From positions 12,511,365-12,575,364 of the forward strand of contig NC_087082.1 of assembly GCF_026151205.1 (NCBI RefSeq): a DNA stretch of 64,000 bases, read 5' to 3'. Below are positions 1 to 12,601 of the stretch, one piece after another. A program made the position numbers and the translations under genes. Source of the stretch: Bolinopsis microptera. Taxonomy: Eukaryota; Ctenophora; Tentaculata; Lobata; Bolinopsidae. The notes below the pieces were generated by a model. The model was not told the DNA's origin. It saw only the letters and a program-made list of their open reading frames with translations, and made no database searches. The first letter of the stretch is position 1; each line of letters starts with the position of its first letter.

Positions 1-2834
1 CGAAATAAATCTCAGGATAGTATCAGTTACGACAAAAAAATGAGTACATGACTGATTCATGATGTGTAGCTCAGAAGGGCTAGGTTAAAATTGACATCAC
101 CATTTAAATGTCGACTTGTTAAAATTATGAGCGTGTGGACTGTGGAGTATATTGTAATCTCACTGAAGCCCGCCAAATACTCCAACTACCAATCCCATCA
201 ACCACCACTCAGGACCACTCACGATCACTCAGTACCGCTCATGAACACCTGAATCCACTCCTGCACTTGGGACTCATAATTTTGATATTTTCATCAAATC
301 ACATCCCCATAATACCTCCTCTGGCCGTGGTCCAGGGCATAATAGCAAGGGTGTCTCCGTCCTCCAACCTCACAAGTCGCCTCGCACAATCGCACTTTAC
401 AAAATAATTACAAATCGGCCCTGAAGCCCTCAGGCTTACTTTGACGTTTGTCTTGAATAACGGTTATCAGTTAACACCGATCTTAAACCCGATCTCTTTA
501 GAAAACAACACCTCATTTTATTGGTTAAACCTCTCAACAACTATTTTACCTTTCAGCCTGTCTGATACCTTTTCCATTCACTTTCATACATAACTAACTC
601 TTCAGTCTTCGTGCTGACATTTCTTACGTCACCAAATTAAATTGCTTATGAAACAAAATGATCAAAAATCCAAAAGGCTGAGGTTTGATTGACGAAAGCA
701 TTTTCCGGGTCGAATGACTGAGCTATCCTGGTGTTCTCCCACCTCCCAAAATTCAGCAAAATCAAAATTTTGGAGAGGTCAAACATTTATTTCTACAAAT
801 GATAAACATCATCTCAAAACCACCATATTATCAAGATAATAGATGTGGATACTGGCGGGGAGGTGATAATTGTTTGTTTACATTAATAGTGAGCACATGT
901 TAAGCAGGCTGAGGAGGTGATAATTGTTTGTTTACATTTCAGGTCGAGCACATGTTAAGCAGGCTGATGAGGTGATACATATTTTGTATTATAGAACGCT
1001 TGTAACACTTGTAACGCCTTCTTGTTACCCCCCTTTGAGGGCCCCGAATTATTTTCTGAACGAAAGCTCAAAAATAACCGAGAAATCGACCTTCTTATTA
1101 ACTCATTTTGATGACCGTTTCTAAATTGCACGAAAAATTTTACTCAGTTAAACGGCGTTAATCAGGAACCAATTATCACCAAACTGACATGCTCTAGGAA
1201 TTTTCGTCTGTTTCACACGATTTTCATGGTCAGTACTAATCAAGCTATAATTATTGTAATCTACTGACCCCGATAAAATTCGCTTATTCCTGGTAAATGC
1301 TCATTAAACCCTCCACTAACGTTTCTTCTCGACTAAACTCCCAAACCTGAACGCATATAAATTCATAAAACGATTAATGACTTTTAAATTCAGCTAACAC
1401 TACCCCAGGTTCTAGGTTATTAATGATGTAAAGTTTTGTCATGCAAACTCTTACATCTTGATCTCCGAAGTTAGCTTTGATAGCAATTAATTTCACTCTA
1501 AATACTTTACCTAATACCTATATAATATATATAGGTATATAATATAGGTATTATTATTATATATACTTCATCCCCATCATACATTTATATGGTTACATTG
1601 AGAATTCAAAAATTTCATCTATTTTGTTGTTTACCAAACAACCATGCAATATTATTAGATTTCTAACAATAAATAAATAAAATTGTTCTTTCATTCAGGA
1701 GTTTGAAGTATAGATTTAAGAACAAAACGTGAGAAAATTAGGCGATGTTTTGAATTTATAGCTGCGGAAAAGGGACCGGTAAAGTAACGCAATCGATAAT
1801 TAAATAAATCCGCCTGCGCGGCGTAACAAATACAGCGTAGGGAAGAAACAATAGAAACGTTAATATTCATTAACATCAAACATGGCCATGTTAATGAATA
1901 TTAATGCATGGGTGGGGCATCAGGCATGATGTTGAATATTGCACTGCTGATTATCATAAACTTTATATTCAGGATAAAATAGGGCTTCGTACTTTATCTA
2001 AGATAAGTTATACAAGATAATTACAAGCTGATTAGCTGAAGGAGACCGAATACTGACAAGTGATCGCTACTCCCAATATTTTCACGATATTCTCCTGGTC
2101 TGACGAGCAAAGTTAAAGTTATTTTAAAGTAAGCTTATATCCTGACAATTACAACAAACTGGACAAGAATAATACGGGTCCGTTTTGCCGGATTTAAGTG
2201 ACACAAAAGACACCGGACAGCTATTGGATTATAGCGGTTAAATAACTGAAGCTAACTGATGAATAGCGGACGCCTAAAGAAACACGTTAAGATGGAGCAT
2301 GTATTACTAGCGGATAATGATATAAGTGGACATAGTCAGTGGTGTTCACAAAGACTAACAAACAAGTTTATAGAGGCTAAGAGGCCGGTTAGTTCAAGTG
2401 ATTATGTCCCCGGATGGCACAAAACCTTAGTAGTGTCATCTGGGGTAACTGGGAAAGTTAGAAAATATTCAGTCAGCATAGACTGAGTTTAAATGTTTAA
2501 AGTTTCAAGTTGTGACACAGAAAAAATGTCACTTCTTTAATATTTGTAAGATGCGGGCAATTATGTCTAGTCAGATTTATTTCGAAGTTAATTATATGCA
2601 ACAGTGATATCAATTAAGGTGTGCTTTTCACAGACAGTAAGATCACGGATGAAGCTTTTGCAAATTTAATTTTAACTCTGGTAATAATAATCACAATCTA
2701 CAACTGATAATTGCTTGCAAATATGTCAGCATTCAGACGAAAACAATCTAACAACTTTCTCTCATCTCCGCGGGGTTTTCCCATGGCAACAATTAAACTT
2801 ATTCGCAACTTCACACAACAGTTTAAAAACTCAC
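1..2834. other. No recognised gene; AT-rich flank with short repeats
   Basis: I see no convincing exon here. Later exons of the minus-strand SPAG1-like gene should lie in this stretch or beyond the window edge, but I could not identify them. Visible structures are a 53-56 bp imperfect tandem duplication at about 861-978, in which a segment beginning aggtgataattg is repeated twice and then partially, and an AT-only palindromic run at about 1516-1565. Confidence 0.5.
861..978. repeat. 53-56 bp imperfect tandem duplication
   Basis: The segment starting aggtgataattg at 861 recurs at 914 with the same downstream text (a gagcacatgttaagcaggctga core), and a partial third copy begins near 970. The copies differ in a short central block. 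Confidence 0.75.
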
Positions 2835-3376
2835 GGTTATGTCTTGGTCGACGTTTTTCCTGGTCTCCTCATCCAAAGCTCCGGGTTTGAGCAGCGAGGT
2901 AGCTACACGGAGTAACTTGCTCTTTGGGTACACCTCACTCAGCCTCTGTTCACACCTACTCTCCAGGTCCTGCCACCGACCTTCCTTGCCCGACCTGACG
3001 GAGATACAGTGTTTATGTGACAGTGTCCAGTGGGGTACAAGGGTACATTGTGCAGTTTACATCTTGGTTTAAATCAACGCTAGAGTGTTAATAAGACTTA
3101 AAATCATTGATAGTAAGCTCCGCTTGCAGCCTGATTCATTTTGTTATTAGTAAGAAACCATAACTAAACCCTAAATGACGACATGGTCTAGTGAAATGAG
3201 AAAATGGCTGACAACCAAACAAACCTGAGAACTTTAAGAATCTGCTCCAACTCCTTGCCGCTGGTGCAATTGTTGATATAGGTGTAATCCAGGTGCTCCA
3301 CCGGCACCTCAGATTTATCTGCTGCCGGCGAGGGCCCACCTCCTAGCGCTTGTGCTAGATTTGCGGTCGCTGCCAT
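2835..3376 (-). CDS. SPAG1: SPAG1-like protein, first two coding exons (partial)
   Basis: Exon 1 is 3225-3376 with ATG at 3376 and a GT donor. Exon 2 is 2835-2994, entered through an AG acceptor and ending at a GTGAGT donor. The exons join in phase, the split Arg codon being AG|G, and give about 104 residues. The joined protein has an N-terminal Ala/Gly/Pro-rich leader, then VEHLDYTYINNC, then KELEQILKVLRSGKEG and a helical acidic/basic stretch. This matches the start of SPAG1, where the IEHLDFKYIEKC and ILCVLRSGEEG blocks precede the TPR domains. SPAG1 is a cytoplasmic TPR co-chaperone scaffold needed for axonemal dynein arm assembly. The TPR exons are not in view. The gene is read in the same direction as KDM1B and starts 1.26 kb beyond the KDM1B stop codon. 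Another protein sharing this N-terminal domain is possible. Confidence 0.68.
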
Positions 3377-4635
3377 CCTAAATAAACAGGTTGTATTTAA
3401 AAAATGTTTTAAGATTCATTTTGTAATTTAGAAAATCAAATTTGTCTCAGGAAAAATTAAAAGTTTTCGAAGAAATCACAAAAGTCACAAAACATCATGT
3501 CTTGAAATATTTTTTAATCGGAATTCGGAAGCGAATGAGACGAAGAGAGTTGATTATTAGGATTATTTTGTAAAATCAAAGATGGTATTCACCCTTCCTT
3601 GACACATTTAGAATAAAACATGATGATAAATAGAGTATCAAGATTAATAATTAAAAACAGTTATTTGGTCGAAAAATAATAATCTTAAAATAAAAAGCCA
3701 CCGCTGATTTCGAATTGAAAGAAAATTTCGCAGACTATTGAATGTTGCTATTCGAGTAGAGGCGATGAACGTTAATGTATGATAATACGTATGACACCTG
3801 ATCTCACGTATTTCACCAAAAACGGTATGAGTATGTCCACTAGAGAGTTGGGTGCCCTAACTTAAGGAAAGCCACCCAACCACACTAGGCCCACTCCCCA
3901 TGTAGCAGATCATCTAAGGAAGGGCTGACCAGCAGCCCAGGAAAAATTGCTAGAGCTCTCTAATGAAAGATCGCAATAGCGGGATATTGGGATTAGTTTT
4001 CAACTAGCAATAACCACGTCTCGGTTGGACCTCATTGACTATGGTAATGCCACTGCGCAAAGCTAAAATTTGTGGTCTCTTAATTCTTATATAAATGCTG
4101 GCATAAAATATTTCCTTGTGTTTGATATTTAATACTTAAATTTATCCGAACAAATGTCTAACATCAATCAAAACATCTAACATTACATTATGCGTAGTGC
4201 TTTGTTTATATCGAGGATTCAGGACTTATTTGATTTAATCGCGGTAAGGCGAAACTAGTATTTTTAAACGACTTAGAACAACTAATGATATAACTTATGT
4301 GAGTAGCTGTCAGCAGTCATAGACCATAGCATGACTTACCGTAACTCATTATCTTATCAGTAGCAACATCCAACGAAAACATAATTGACAATTTTCTTGG
4401 TTTTGGTAATTCGAGCCGTGGATAATTCTAACAGCAACATGTCCTGATCCATAAGAATAAATACGAATAATAAAAACGTTTAAATTAAGCCCATTAAAAT
4501 TCTTCAGCTTGTTTCTCTTTCTGTTCTTTCTTTCTGGCTCCAATATTCAAGCCTTAAACAGAATAGCTATATAGGGGGTCTTCGAAGCTAATGGAAGTTT
4601 AAGGAAAATTCAACTAAAAGATTCACACTGATACG
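3377..4635. other. Intergenic spacer between SPAG1-like start and KDM1B stop
   Basis: No exon recognised. It should hold the SPAG1-like promoter and the KDM1B 3' UTR and polyadenylation site. A somewhat GC-richer patch at about 3840-4000 could be an old repeat, but I found no termini. Confidence 0.45.
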
Positions 4636-7600
4636 TCATTTCTTGTCGTCTTTCATTTCCTCGTATTCAGGTAAGGAATAGCCACGCTCGACTATCTTGC
4701 AAGCCTCACGGATACCACTGAGGTAAGCTCCAGTAACAGTTTGTGGGAAGCGTCTGTTCGTTGCCTCTCCGGCAAAGAATACCTGTAGGATCGGTTTGTA
4801 CAATACAGTTTGAATCCACGGTATGTGTCTCAAAGATAAAAAACTCTTCTATTCCAATTCTGTTTATTCTCAAACTCCTGATACGACGATCAAGCTAGTA
4901 AAGAGTTTGATTGTTAAAAAATCACAGATTCTAATTATTCTAACAAAACTATGTTGTAATTACGCATGATAAAACGAAATATCCAGACAAACCTTCTCCT
5001 CGACATCAGCAGCCAGGTGATCGTAGTCTTTACCGCTGCTGCCTATAGCCATGTAGCTGTAACTCATCAGAGAGAACCGGTCCCTGCCCCAACTTGTCAC
5101 CCAGAAATCTTCCGGGTCTGGAACGTCCTGTAAAGATTTAGCGGGTTTAGTCATTAGTGGATTTAGCGGGTTTAGTGGTTATGTAATATGTAAAGTAGGG
5201 AAAGTAGTACTGTTATCAAGGTTTATTAGGAAGTGATGGAAATGAACTAGTCATTAGATTTGGTAACATAACTTGGATTACCTGAGATTTACACCGTTAT
5301 ATAATTTGAAAATATTTTATTTCAGTTTAGACTTCACTACAACGTTAATTTCCAAGAACAAGCAGGTCTGAAGAAGAAATCTGACTCCATTATCAGTAGC
5401 ACCATAAAATGAACGTTATCATAATTTTATCAGCATCCAACAGCATAAACATTTTACTTTATTAACATTGCACAGCATGGGACACCTCCACAACTAGCTT
5501 TGTTTGTCGTCAATAATACTGATCGCTAATACTTTTTACAAAATTTCGTTATTTGAATTTATAACTTTGATAGGAAGATGACTGCTAGGATAAAGGACTT
5601 CAACTCCGACTTCACAAAATTCCTAGATGGGAGGGTTCGACACACGGTAAAAATTGTAACAAAATCAGAGATAATTGAATGCAGTGGAGTTATCTTATCT
5701 CAACACAGTGAAGTTATGAAGAGAATGATAGAGGATGACGAAGAAATCTTCCTGGATAACTACAACTTTGTTAGAGAATGTCTGGTGATTCTTCATGGAG
5801 GAACGGTAGAACTCACAGAGGAAAACTGCGAGGAAATAATCAAGTTTGGAATTCAGTTTAGCGTACGTAATGTTATAGATCAAGGACTCGAATTTTTGGC
5901 GTCAAAAGTGTCTGTAGAAAATGTGAGAAATTCAGCAAGAATTTGTTGGTCTGCTAAAAAGTTCGCCACATTTTGCGATTTTAACGCTAACATCGACTAT
6001 TTTTGGCCACTAGAAGACATCGTGAACAAGCTATCAATAACAGAATTGGAAGAATTTGTGGTGGAAATACGTTCTACAATGGGCATCGTGGCAATCCTAG
6101 AGATGGTCACCAACGAGGTTCTAGCAAAGAAACTTTTGAACAGTCTTACTACTATAGTAGAGCAATGGAACGTTGATGAAATACTGGGAACATTTCCGAC
6201 AGCGCAACAGTACGATTATCAGAACACATTCGTAGAAGCTCTTTCTGGCTGCCCGCAAGAAGACGTGTTGAACTTTTTAGATAAAATCGAGGCTTCAGAA
6301 CTACTTTCCAAACAATGGATAGTTTTTAAAGACCTAAAGAAATGCGTGCTGAAGGAATCAGTACCAAGAGAACTTAATCTAGTTGCTGATGCACATGTTT
6401 TATTAAAAACTTGGAAAGAGTTAAGCGAGGACAAAATTCTACATGTTTGCTAAGTCCTTAAAACCGAATTTTACGTTATGGAAATAATAATGTCCTGGGT
6501 TGCGCTGAAGAGACCAGATTTAAAAACAGTTAGGCACCTCTGTTATCTGGTAGATACTGATGAGCTAACAAAAGGATATTTGGAGCATGCTGACTGCTGA
6601 GAATGTACTGAAGAGTGAGGGATATACGGTATCATTCAACGGTGGACGCTCCAGAGATTTTTCTAAGATATTTAAAATTCCTCAAACTATAATAATCAGT
6701 GCAAATAGCAATATAGTTCAACATAGAACGTTAAGTAAAATGTCGACGTTAAGTAAAATGTCGACGTTAAGTAAAATGTCGAGGGGAAGATACCCCAGTC
6801 GTGTATATATTGACATTACGATCAATGCGTTTGCACAACACGGCAGCCGGATCATTAGTAGCGACGGTCGAACAGTAGAAGCACTGTTTGGTCGAACTAT
6901 GGAGGGTAAGCAAATACCTTTCTATACTGATACACACAGAGCTGTGCATGAGGATATGGTATACAATGCGAGCACCCTGTGCGCTTATTCTACTTTATGA
7001 GGACGTATTATACCGTGAATTGATCAAAAAGAGATAATACAATGACACTTTTTCAATACATGATAGTGAACTGTGTTTCATATTCGTGATTGGGATAAAT
7101 AGATTTTAAGTTTAAACGTTTGAGTGTCTTACTCTTATTGACTCATGTTGCCTCCATATGGGTTAGTGACTTACATCGAAGATGTTTCGTCATCTTCAGT
7201 CAGCTCGTAAAGTTTACAAATGTACGTTTATATTTTTTACAATTTAAGCTCAATTTTATGTTTATTTTCTTCATTCTGATGATACAGTGCATTATTGTGT
7301 AAAGAAATGGAAAAAATAGAACTTTTGTAAGCCCCTGCACTATGATTGATATTTGTGATAGAAGTTACCGTCATATTTTTAATTTTTAACAGAACGATAA
7401 CATATTTCGCTGGATTGTACAACTTTCGTCTTGGTAGATTCCAAACACAAGGAAATTTTCCTTTTGGTTGGTAATATACTCAATGATGGAAGTATAGTGT
7501 ATTGGCTATGCCCCGCGCGCTTACTAGTTTAGCTCTTTCTAGTCCCCTGCTACACGGCATATAGCATGTAAACAGGGATTGGCTAGTTAGAGGCGGTCCG

Positions 7601-10600
7601 TGTAGGCCTTACACTGTGCTTTCAGCAATACTCACTCATATAATTACAATTATTCCCTCTACTCGTATCGCACCGGAAATTATCGAAATTTCAGATAAAC
7701 TAAATAAAACACTGTCTGCATATCGTGGCTTGTAAAAATTAATCTATAAATTACGTCTCTAACTTACGTCGAACATGTTTCGGAGCAGCTGGAGACAGCT
7801 CTTCAGGACGTTGAGATCTGATGTGTTGTTTCTGAATTCCAGGGCTTCCCCTGTCACAATGCTCATCAACACATAGGGTCCTTCTTTAACCTGTGGACAT
7901 TCAGACCTTGTTAAAACAAGCAATCTGGTATCTAAAACTACGATTATTATTTTCAATCTTATCAAGAAAACTTTAGCTGTATTTTTGAAACATCAAAATG
8001 AAGGTTACTGCATTGTTTGACATGAGGTTATTATGGAAAATCACCACGAACCTCTGTATTCATATCATAGAAAATAGCAAATAATCCTCTATGTTCCTCG
8101 CTACTAGGCACATGTCCGAAGAAGTCTGCTCCTTTAATTTTACTCTGCCAAAACTTCTTGGTGAATTTCATAGCAATCTGCGAATAGTTATGTGTTAATG
8201 AACAAGCGAATTGTACAGATAACATGCATAACTAAGGAAGGATTTTTAGAGTTTTAGGCTGTAACAGTACCAGTTACCACAGAACGCTCATAGAAATTTC
8301 TGGGCGAAAAATTTGTCACATCCATAACCGCCGCCAAGTGAAAAGACGCGCATAGGCGCGGCTGCGCGCCGCTACACTACCTGATAACAATGAAACACTT
8401 TAGCCACACCGCCTTAAAGTTGATACGCTGAAATTTTGTGCTTTTTTGGCGCTGCGCTCTAATGGTACTTCTTCACTTTAGAATGGGCTCATTGGCCGGC
8501 ATAACACGTGGTGAACGTAGGGGCAGGTTTGAAAGTCATGGCAGATATGTACCTTTTCAATACACCCAGCACCAATCCGGTTGATACAATGTTGTTTCCA
8601 ATCTGGGAGAGGTGGTTTGAATGATACAACCTCTTTCTTGAGGACAGCTAGTGGCAGAGTAACTATTACCTGTGAGGGACAGTTTGTTTATCAAATGTAT
8701 GGATTATTTATGATGTTTAGGAGAATATGATTGTGCACACTGCAGAGTAGTCAAAATCACAGATTTGGAGCGAACCGTATGCAATGAAATAACGAAATAA
8801 GAGCAAAACTTCGTTGACCTGTATATAATATATATTATCGAATATGACTGTAAATTGTGATAGTGTTTACCTTGTCAGCTAAATATTCATCCTTAGGAGT
8901 TTTCACTAATACTTTGTCACCAGTATAATCTATCCTCGTAACCTGAATTCCATTCGTAAGCAATCAGTTACGGCTCAAGGTGCTCAGCAATGCTACATAT
9001 TCTTTAACGGATAACCGTTGGATAAAATCTGGACATACTCACCATCAAAATACTCACTATCTATATACACATTGTTATATAATATTATTTAAAAACGTTG
9101 TTTCTACATTTTAGTGACTTACCTCTTCAGAGAGTTGAATGTCGAGCCCTTCAGCAAGAGCATCAGCTAAGAGGCTGTATCCTTTGTAGAGGAAAGCGTG
9201 GTCACCAGTGAACTGAGAGTATTCCTCGTTCTGGTCCCACCACATTGCTGAAACCTGGCAATGGCGCGCGGATTTAGTTTTCTACATTAAATCACAGCTT
9301 TACCAGCTCAATTAAACGGATATTTGATGAAATTCCCCCCCCCCCCCCCCCCTGATAGACCTCGTTTATAAAACTTAGAACACATTTCAGAAAATCTCCC
9401 TAACCTTAGCAATAGGAGCTCCACAAGCGTACTCCAGATTACTAAGATGAAACTGTAGCAACCTCTTCTCGTCCTCACTGAATACTTGTCTGTTTTGTGA
9501 CATTGACAGTTTGTGAAGTTCCATCAACTTGTCTTCTAGGGACATCCTATGGGAGATACTGTCATAATTGTATAAAATTGACAGATTAATTTAATGTTAG
9601 GCAGCTCCGAACCTATTCCCCTCCTCTTAATCGCCTTTAATCATATGAAATTCCATTTTATGAAAAAATGTTCAGTGCAATACAAAAATCATCGACATAT
9701 TCTAAATTTAACAATAAATCTAGCATCATTTCAACAGCAAAGTTAGAGATCAAAAACCCAGAAATCTAACCTGTTACAATTCTCGCCCTTCTCACTGTCC
9801 CTATTTTCAACATTCTTAGCCTTAGCCAAATTCAACCTCTCCAACTTCCACTCGGCTACAGCATCGAGCAGAGCGTTAAAATGAAAGTCAGTCCTCCGGT
9901 CGTGGTCGGGTGCTGCCGGACATCCGTTCTCTTCGAACAGCTCGCATCCGTTATCTCTGATCACGTGTAGCGGGATGTCAAGCTGTGGGCCGTGTTTAGT
10001 GTGATGGTCATGAGGCTACATCTCTATTTTATAAATATGTCAGTCTACAATCTACAATCTACAATCTACAATCTACAATCTACAATCTACAATCTACATT
10101 CAACATTGAACATAACGCTTCTCATAGTATGAATTTTATAGAGTATTTACTATCATATATGGAATAATTGCATGGATTGATCTCAACTCTCAAATAAACA
10201 AATATGCCTTATCTCCCCACCAGAATCCACATCTGTAACTAACAATAAATTTGAAAAAGGAGCTAACTAACCTGTTTGCACATGAGGGTGGCAGGATTGT
10301 TGATACATCCTGTAATAATCTGCGCTCCTTTAGCTACACACGTCCCCAGAGACTGATCATCCCATATCCTCCCACCTACTCGGTCTCTACCCTCGAATAT
10401 CTTCACTTTATACCTGGTGAAGGTCGTGTCAGTGAACTAATCTTGACAATCAAGCAAGCACGAGAATACACACACGTGAATAAAACGGAAGCTGGTAGTG
10501 GTGTAATCTGTACACGATAATCATTTTCCAATTAATCAATTACCCACACACACACGTCACACAGCCAGTCTACCTACCCGAACATAGTGAGCTGTCTAGC

Positions 10601-12601
10601 AGCAGCCAGCCCGGAGATCCCAGCCCCCACTACTAGTATCTCAGGTTTACGTTTGGGTGTGATGATGAGGAGGTCAGGGTTAATGTTGAGGGGGAGGATG
10701 CCAGTGTTGATGATACCTCGCTGGGTAAGGAAGGAGAGGACTCTCAGTGCTTCTAGACTGTACCTGGAAGAGGGAACCGGTTGGAAATGTTCAGTGGAGA
10801 GTGAGGGATGGTATTTTAATCTATATTGAGTATAATTTCTTACGTTATTGTATTTCATCATTAGGTCCGGAAGGAACAATAATATTATGTACTATACTAA
10901 TAATTTATACTATACTTAGTACTTACACAGATTCAACAGTTTACTTCGTAGTTTAAACTTTTAAAATGTCAGATCTTACCTGATTCTGACCATGCCTCGT
11001 ACAATAACTGCTTTCTCAACGTCTGCTACTGTCAGGTGCTCTTTAGGGTTGATGTTCCACAGTGCTAGAATCAGATTCCTTAGCGCCAGATAAAATACTT
11101 GAAACCTGAGGTGATCTCGTGAAAATACGTGAATTTCAAATCAGTGAAAGGGACTTTGAAAAACTCGAGATCCCTCATCACTGCTTAAACAAAACCATCG
11201 TCCATGATTCAACTGAATGAATATAGTTGTAGGGAGTTATGGTGATTGTGATGTTTGATCAAGCGACATGTCCGTATAAAGTAGTAATTTTGACAGCTAC
11301 CGTTTGAACTCTGGGAAGGTCCTCTCCTCATCCATTTCCATAATGTCAGGTCTAAAACAGAGAGCTTTACCCTGCTGGCCAGGCTGGTTAAACGGCTTGA
11401 AGTTGGAGTCCAGCGGTCCATCTAGCACAACTGGGAGATAAAATGGTGAACATTTCTAGGCAAGGAAATATTATGGACGGTACGAAATATCATAGATATT
11501 AAGATTTCTTTACACAATTTCATTTATCCAAAAAAGTATCATATTTAAGTATTTTGTCAGTTTGTCTAACCAGGTTCAGCCAGTAATTCCTCGGAGTCAT
11601 GACCGTTCCTCTTGGGCTGCTGGTACATACTGGCACTCATACCCACACCATCACTAAAACAAACTACCATCAAACTTCATGGTATAGTGGTCAAATATAT
11701 TAATCCTTACATGTTACAGGTTGTAAACAAACCCACAAGTCATAACTCGTCTTACAGCTTATTTTGGCGTATAGTAAGTAAGAAAGCTACATTAAGAATT
11801 ATCTAAGCAAGTTATTTTTCCTCTATAATAAACTGTACGTCTGGAACATACCTGTAATAGTGAACAAGGAATGGTTCAGCAGGGGAGTTCTTGATAAGGG
11901 GTGGAACCCCCAACCTCTCCAGCCAGCCTGAACCACTGACTAGCTTTACTTGGGGCTCTTCTTCTGAGCTACAGCTACCTCCCTGAAACATTAGTTGTAG
12001 GTCAAACTTTGGGTTATATATTAATAAGGAACTTAAATCAGTGACAATACTATTACCACCTATCTAGAGGTGCCCTTAAAACCAAATTAACAGTTTTCTT
12101 GGTATAAGGGGATATAATTTCTATAATTTACCTTATTTTCAGAACAAGTCCAAGTATCTTGGGGTGTTTCTACTAGTTTCTTATCCTGATCTAATTTTCT
12201 CCATTTCCTGCACTCACTGCATCTGATCCAGTATGGTAGTACCTGATCAAGTAATTAGTAAATGTATTAGTCAGTGCATATATATATTATATACATAAAA
12301 TTATAATGGTCCAAGAAAACGCTGCAAACCATAACAATTAATATGCTAATTCGACATGAATGGTGACTGGTGGACCAGTATCTCAATACAAAATATCGTA
12401 GTGTACTGTGTATGAGTGTACTATTGTCCACTACTGTATTATGATTTACAGAGAGTAAAGACCTATTAAGATATCGTTAAGTAATGAATACACAGACGAA
12501 CCTCCTCTGTAAAGTAGAGTTTAACTCCAGGTTCGCACTGACTATTAACTTGCCATCTCAACTTCCAATTAAAATAGTTTGTATAACCTTTCTTCTGAGG
12601 G
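4636..12601 (-). CDS. KDM1B: Lysine-specific histone demethylase 2 (KDM1B/LSD2/AOF1), 17 exons, 5' end incomplete
   Basis: Nuclear FAD-dependent amine oxidase that in other animals removes H3K4 mono- and dimethyl marks. Exons in transcript order: 12502-12601, 12132-12242, 11852-11982, 11571-11653, 11301-11430, 10980-11105, 10578-10763, 10272-10413, 9771-9982, 9405-9546, 9123-9254, 8871-8942, 8553-8669, 8052-8177, 7768-7890, 4993-5127, 4636-4782. Every junction is GT-AG and all phases agree, giving 737 codons and a stop. Order of domains: CW zinc finger ([14 protein letters not shown], then TWTC); SWIRM ([26 protein letters not shown]); FAD Rossmann motif ([15 protein letters not shown], then [10 protein letters not shown]); substrate domain ([21 protein letters not shown]); C-terminal FAD motif [20 protein letters not shown]. 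The flavin-site lysine is kept in IEK-IAMKF. The C-terminus runs about 15 residues past the human end. I did not find the N-terminal C4H2C2 finger exon. The human protein has 822 residues. Confidence 0.93.
5578..6453 (+). CDS. BTB-domain ORF nested in a KDM1B intron, antisense to it
   Basis: A 291-codon intronless frame lies wholly inside the 2.64-kb KDM1B intron 5128-7767, on the opposite strand. Residues about 20-110 read as a divergent BTB/POZ fold: [39 protein letters not shown], then a helix ending VIDQGLEFL. The rest is helical and could be a BACK-like linker. BTB-BACK proteins usually serve as Cullin-3 substrate adaptors, but no Kelch repeats follow, so function is open. After its TAA (6451-6453) the same frame stays open for about 48 more codons with BACK-like text ([17 protein letters not shown], then [16 protein letters not shown]). 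That suggests the stop is a lesion, or that this is one of two decaying pieces. Confidence 0.6.
   Translation: MTARIKDFNSDFTKFLDGRVRHTVKIVTKSEIIECSGVILSQHSEVMKRMIEDDEEIFLDNYNFVRECLVILHGGTVELTEENCEEIIKFGIQFSVRNVIDQGLEFLASKVSVENVRNSARICWSAKKFATFCDFNANIDYFWPLEDIVNKLSITELEEFVVEIRSTMGIVAILEMVTNEVLAKKLLNSLTTIVEQWNVDEILGTFPTAQQYDYQNTFVEALSGCPQEDVLNFLDKIEASELLSKQWIVFKDLKKCVLKESVPRELNLVADAHVLLKTWKELSEDKILHVC
6454..7000 (+). pseudogene. Downstream continuation of the BTB ORF, broken by stops and a frame change
   Basis: In the frame of the BTB ORF, 6454-6597 is open after the TAA and looks like the end of a BACK-type domain before TGA at 6595-6597. A second frame opens at ATG 6587 (137 codons to 7000) and starts [13 protein letters not shown], which reads naturally as the continuation. 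This frame holds three perfect copies of an 18-bp unit at 6728-6781, encoding TLSKMS three times. I infer one ancestral BTB gene now split by a stop and a frameshift. A true short second gene is less likely. Confidence 0.45.
6728..6781 (+). repeat. Three tandem copies of an 18-bp unit, in frame
   Basis: The unit acgttaagtaaaatgtcg occurs three times without mismatch. It keeps the reading frame and encodes the hexapeptide TLSKMS. Confidence 0.9.
9335..9352. repeat. Homopolymer C tract (18) in a KDM1B intron
   Basis: Uninterrupted C run between the exons at 9123-9254 and 9405-9546. It may be a remnant of the homopolymer-capped elements found at 50-64 kb, but no flanking inverted repeat is visible here. 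Confidence 0.85.
10042..10097. repeat. 7-bp microsatellite (ctacaat)n
   Basis: About eight copies of ctacaat in the KDM1B intron between exons 9771-9982 and 10272-10413. Confidence 0.85.

Noticed and set aside
135..407. 90-codon open frame at the left edge
   Set aside because: No start context, no domain and low-complexity His/Pro/Ser text; it looks random.
300..415. Minus-strand open stretch reading LVRLEDGDTLAIMPW
   Set aside because: Too short, no flanking splice sites that I trust and no match to SPAG1, whose later exons would be expected here.
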